From Micromonospora pallida (lineage in GTDB: Bacteria; Actinomycetota; Actinomycetes; Mycobacteriales; Micromonosporaceae): DNA of 64,000 nucleotides. Positions 61,983 through 64,000 of the stretch are shown here, in pieces. The position numbers were made by a program, and so were the translations under genes. Below the pieces are notes generated by a model. That model had not been told where the DNA came from, ran no database searches, and saw nothing but the letters and a program-made list of their open reading frames with translations. Position 1 is the first letter of the stretch. Each line of letters starts with the position of its first letter. The stretch spans positions 186,001 to 250,000 of the forward strand of contig NZ_FMHW01000002.1 of NCBI RefSeq assembly GCF_900090325.1, given 5' to 3'.

Positions 61983-64000
61983 GCTGGCCGGGAGTGTCCG
62001 CCCGTTCCTCGTCGTCCGAGCCGGTGGTGGCCGGTCCGGGGCCGGACGGCTCCGGCTCGGCGAACTCGGGCGCCTCCTCGTCGTCGGCCGGTTCCGGGGT
62101 GTCGGCGTCGTCGTCCCGGGCGGGCAGCGCGGCGGCCAGCGCCAGCACCGAACGCAGCAGCGGCAGCGCGGCCAGGGCGTTCGCCCCCTCGCCGAGGTCG
62201 AGCCGGAGATCCAGCAGCGGGGTCAGGCCGAGCACGTCGGCGGCGAGCCGGACGGCCGGGTGCCCGCCGTGGTCGGGCAGCAGGCACCAGTGCCGGGTCT
62301 GCCCGGCCAGATCGCGGCCGACCATGCCGGCGGCCACGCCAACCGGGCCGTCCAGCAGCACCGGAAGGCGGCGGGCGGCCGCGCCGAGCAGGATCCCGGT
62401 GGCCACCGCGATGTCACCACCACCCAGGTCGGCCAGGACCGCCTTGGGTTCCCGCGCGGAGCCCCGGGTCCGGTGCAGGGCGTCGCGGACCGTCGCGCAG
62501 CGGGTCATCCACGCGGCGTCGTCGACCCGGCCGTCGCGGACCACCCGGCCGAGCACGGCCGGCGGTTCCGCCCCGGCCGTCGCGGCCAGCACCGCCGCCG
62601 CCGCGGCATCGGTGCCGGCGCCGCAGGCGGCCAGCACCAGCAGGTGTACGCCCGCCTCGGCGGCTTCCTCGGCGAGCCGCCAGCCGTGTCGCAGCGCCGA
62701 CTCGACCGCGTCGCCGGTCAGCGCCGGCCCGTCCTCGATCGGGGCCGCCGTCGGGGCGTCCACCACCTGGATGGTCGCCTCGCTCTCGGCGGCGAGCCGG
62801 GCCAGCACGCCGACGCCGGCCCGCGCCTGCGCGGCCCGCCGGGCGGACTCGCCGGCCACCGAACCGGCGGCGACCCCGCCCTCGTGGTCGCCGTGCAGCA
62901 GCAGCACGCGTACGGACCCCCACGCCTTCGGGGTGGGCGTGCCCTGGGTGGCGGCGGCGAAGCCGACCACCCGCTCCAGCACCCCGAGGCCCGTCCCCGG
63001 TACGTCCCGGGTGGCGAGGTGCTCCAGGGCCTGTGGGCCGGCGTGCTCGTCGGGCAGCGGCAGTTCCATGCCGCCCTGGATGACCAGGCCGGTGGCGACC
63101 ATCGGCAGCGCCATGGTCGGCGCGGCCCAGGACGTACCGACCGCCGGGTCCGGGGACGGCGCGACGACCGGGGTCAGCACCTCCGGCAGGGGCGGCTCCG
63201 CCGCCGGACCGGTGTTCGCGTCGGTGCTGGCGGTCACCAGGACGTCCGGGCCGGCGGGGCCGGCCTGCGCCGGGACAGCCACCCGGGACGCGTCGGGCGA
63301 CGTGGCTGCTGGGGCTGGGGTGGTTGCAGGGGTCCCCTGCTCATCAAAAAGCGGTAACAGGGGACCCCTGCTACCACCGCCGGCCGGGACCTGGGCGGTG
63401 GCGGTGGCGGTGGGGCCGTCCGGGGCGGCGGCGGGCAGGGCCGTGTCGGGCAGGGGGGTGCCGGGCTTCAGCCAGCAGGGCTGACCGGCCACCACCAGCG
63501 CCACCGCGTCGCAGGCGTCGGCGACGGCCCGGTTGGCCGTCCCGAGCGCGTCGGCGAAGGCCCGCCCGAGCGGGGTGGTCGGCACCAGCGACAGTCCCAC
63601 CTCCGGGCTCACCAGCACCAGCCGCGCCGGGCAGGACCGGACCGCGTCGGCCAGCTCGGCGATGGTGACGGTGTCGTCGGCCGGCTGGTGGACCGGGTCG
63701 AGCAGCACGGTCACCCAGCCGCCGAGGTCGTCCACGAGCAGCGTCTCGTGCGGCTGCGCCGAGGCGAGCACGTCGGCCAACCGGCGCGGGTCGTCGCCGG
63801 TCTCCTCGGTGGTCCAGCTCTCCGGCCGACGGCTGCGGTGCGCCGCCAGCCGGGCCGCCCACTCGGCGTCGTCCGGGTCCCCGCCGGTCGCGGTCGCCAC
63901 GTAACGGACGTTGGCCGCGTCGGCCACCAGCGATTCGGCGAACTCGGACTTGCCGGACCGGATACCGCCGAGCACCAGGACCGTGTTCCACCCGTCTACG
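61972..64000 (-). CDS. CobU-CobT fusion: adenosylcobinamide kinase/guanylyltransferase joined to NaMN:DMB phosphoribosyltransferase, 5' end at window edge
   Basis: About 670 residues visible. The CobU half has the P-loop Gly-Gly-Ile-Arg-Ser-Gly-Lys-Ser near the start and ends near residue 185. Then comes a 90-residue low-complexity linker, part of it encoded by the palindrome at 63322-63375. The CobT half shows Leu-Leu-His-Gly-Asp-His-Glu, Val-Leu-Ala-Ala-Cys-Gly-Ala-Gly, and Leu-Gly-Gly-Gly-Asp-Ile-Ala. An acidic tail follows. It carries two successive nucleotide-loop steps before CobS, encoded next. A GTG at 63975 is possible, but the frame is open to the edge (Trp-Asn-Thr-Val-Leu-Val), so the start is probably further right. 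Confidence 0.9.
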   Translation of the reverse strand, partial: VDGWNTVLVLGGIRSGKSEFAESLVADAANVRYVATATGGDPDDAEWAARLAAHRSRRPESWTTEETGDDPRRLADVLASAQPHETLLVDDLGGWVTVLLDPVHQPADDTVTIAELADAVRSCPARLVLVSPEVGLSLVPTTPLGRAFADALGTANRAVADACDAVALVVAGQPCWLKPGTPLPDTALPAAAPDGPTATATAQVPAGGGSRGPLLPLFDEQGTPATTPAPAATSPDASRVAVPAQAGPAGPDVLVTASTDANTGPAAEPPLPEVLTPVVAPSPDPAVGTSWAAPTMALPMVATGLVIQGGMELPLPDEHAGPQALEHLATRDVPGTGLGVLERVVGFAAATQGTPTPKAWGSVRVLLLHGDHEGGVAAGSVAGESARRAAQARAGVGVLARLAAESEATIQVVDAPTAAPIEDGPALTGDAVESALRHGWRLAEEAAEAGVHLLVLAACGAGTDAAAAAVLAATAGAEPPAVLGRVVRDGRVDDAAWMTRCATVRDALHRTRGSAREPKAVLADLGGGDIAVATGILLGAAARRLPVLLDGPVGVAAGMVGRDLAGQTRHWCLLPDHGGHPAVRLAADVLGLTPLLDLRLDLGEGANALAALPLLRSVLALAAALPARDDDADTPEPADDEEAPEFAEPEPSGPGPATTGSDDEERADTPGQHAG
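63322..63375. repeat. CAGGGGWCCCCTG palindrome, copy 3, inside cobU-cobT
   Basis: 18-base arms with one mismatch and the same 18-base loop as copy 1 in inverted orientation. In the host frame it encodes Gly-Ser-Arg-Gly-Pro-Leu-Leu-Pro-Leu-Phe-Asp-Glu-Gln-Gly in the linker between the two enzyme domains. Confidence 0.9.

Overview
The window is very GC-rich DNA with GTG and TTG starts alongside ATG, short gene spacing and many ATGA-type overlaps. Gene content points to an actinomycete of the Micromonosporaceae (Micromonospora-like). The backbone panB - glnA2 - glnE - glnA - RDD gene - DUF4191 gene - lipA - lipB - TIGR01777 epimerase - sucB - pepA - gcvT - cobS - cobU/cobT follows the gene order known from Mycobacterium tuberculosis Rv2225 down to Rv2207 and from Streptomyces. 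Accessory genes and repeats break into this backbone at several points.

Left part (1-9.9 kb): a truncated TSUP transporter, then the RNase P RNA gene rnpB (632-1063). The 3' end of rnpB is duplicated at 3403-3447 in front of a second, diverged copy of the flanking arm. Between the copies lie decayed mobile-element genes, including the C-terminus of a tyrosine integrase, so rnpB is an attachment site holding the remnant of one or more stacked elements. Further right are an aminoglycoside-phosphotransferase-like kinase, a nucleotidyltransferase, frameshifted remnants, a methyltransferase, a DUF6194 protein, and an OsmC/TauD-type dioxygenase pair.

Middle (9.9-34.5 kb): two coupled Roadblock/LC7 proteins, a Lys/Arg/Ala/Thr-rich histone-H1-like protein, an RNB-domain nuclease, an F420:NADPH oxidoreductase, panB and nadE. 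Next comes the nitrogen block: glnA2 with a GlnR half-box, a DUF350 membrane protein, a large NACHT-type NTPase inserted in the block, an LD-carboxypeptidase, a glutamine amidotransferase and glnE. Two polytopic membrane proteins follow (one MptB-like), then a substrate-binding-protein/VWA fusion.

Right part (34.5-64 kb): glnA with a full GlnR box, an ECF sigma factor with a coupled membrane-anchored partner, a flavin oxidoreductase and lipA. A T-box leader with an Asp specifier precedes an archaeal-type aspS, which together with an FUSC-family gene separates lipA from lipB. Then come a large membrane protein, a secreted PHB-depolymerase-like esterase, the TIGR01777 gene, a small accessory patch (GntR pair, broken gene, monooxygenase, VapBC-like pair), lpd and sucB, pepA, gcvT and the end of the cobalamin pathway (cobS and a cobU-cobT fusion).

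Three unrelated families of long palindromes occur at gene ends. In three genes they extend into the reading frame and supply protein sequence (MptB and NACHT C-termini, CobU-CobT linker). The strongest leads are these palindromes, the Asp T-box with a visible SD-sequestering helix, the NACHT NTPase, and the rnpB attachment site.
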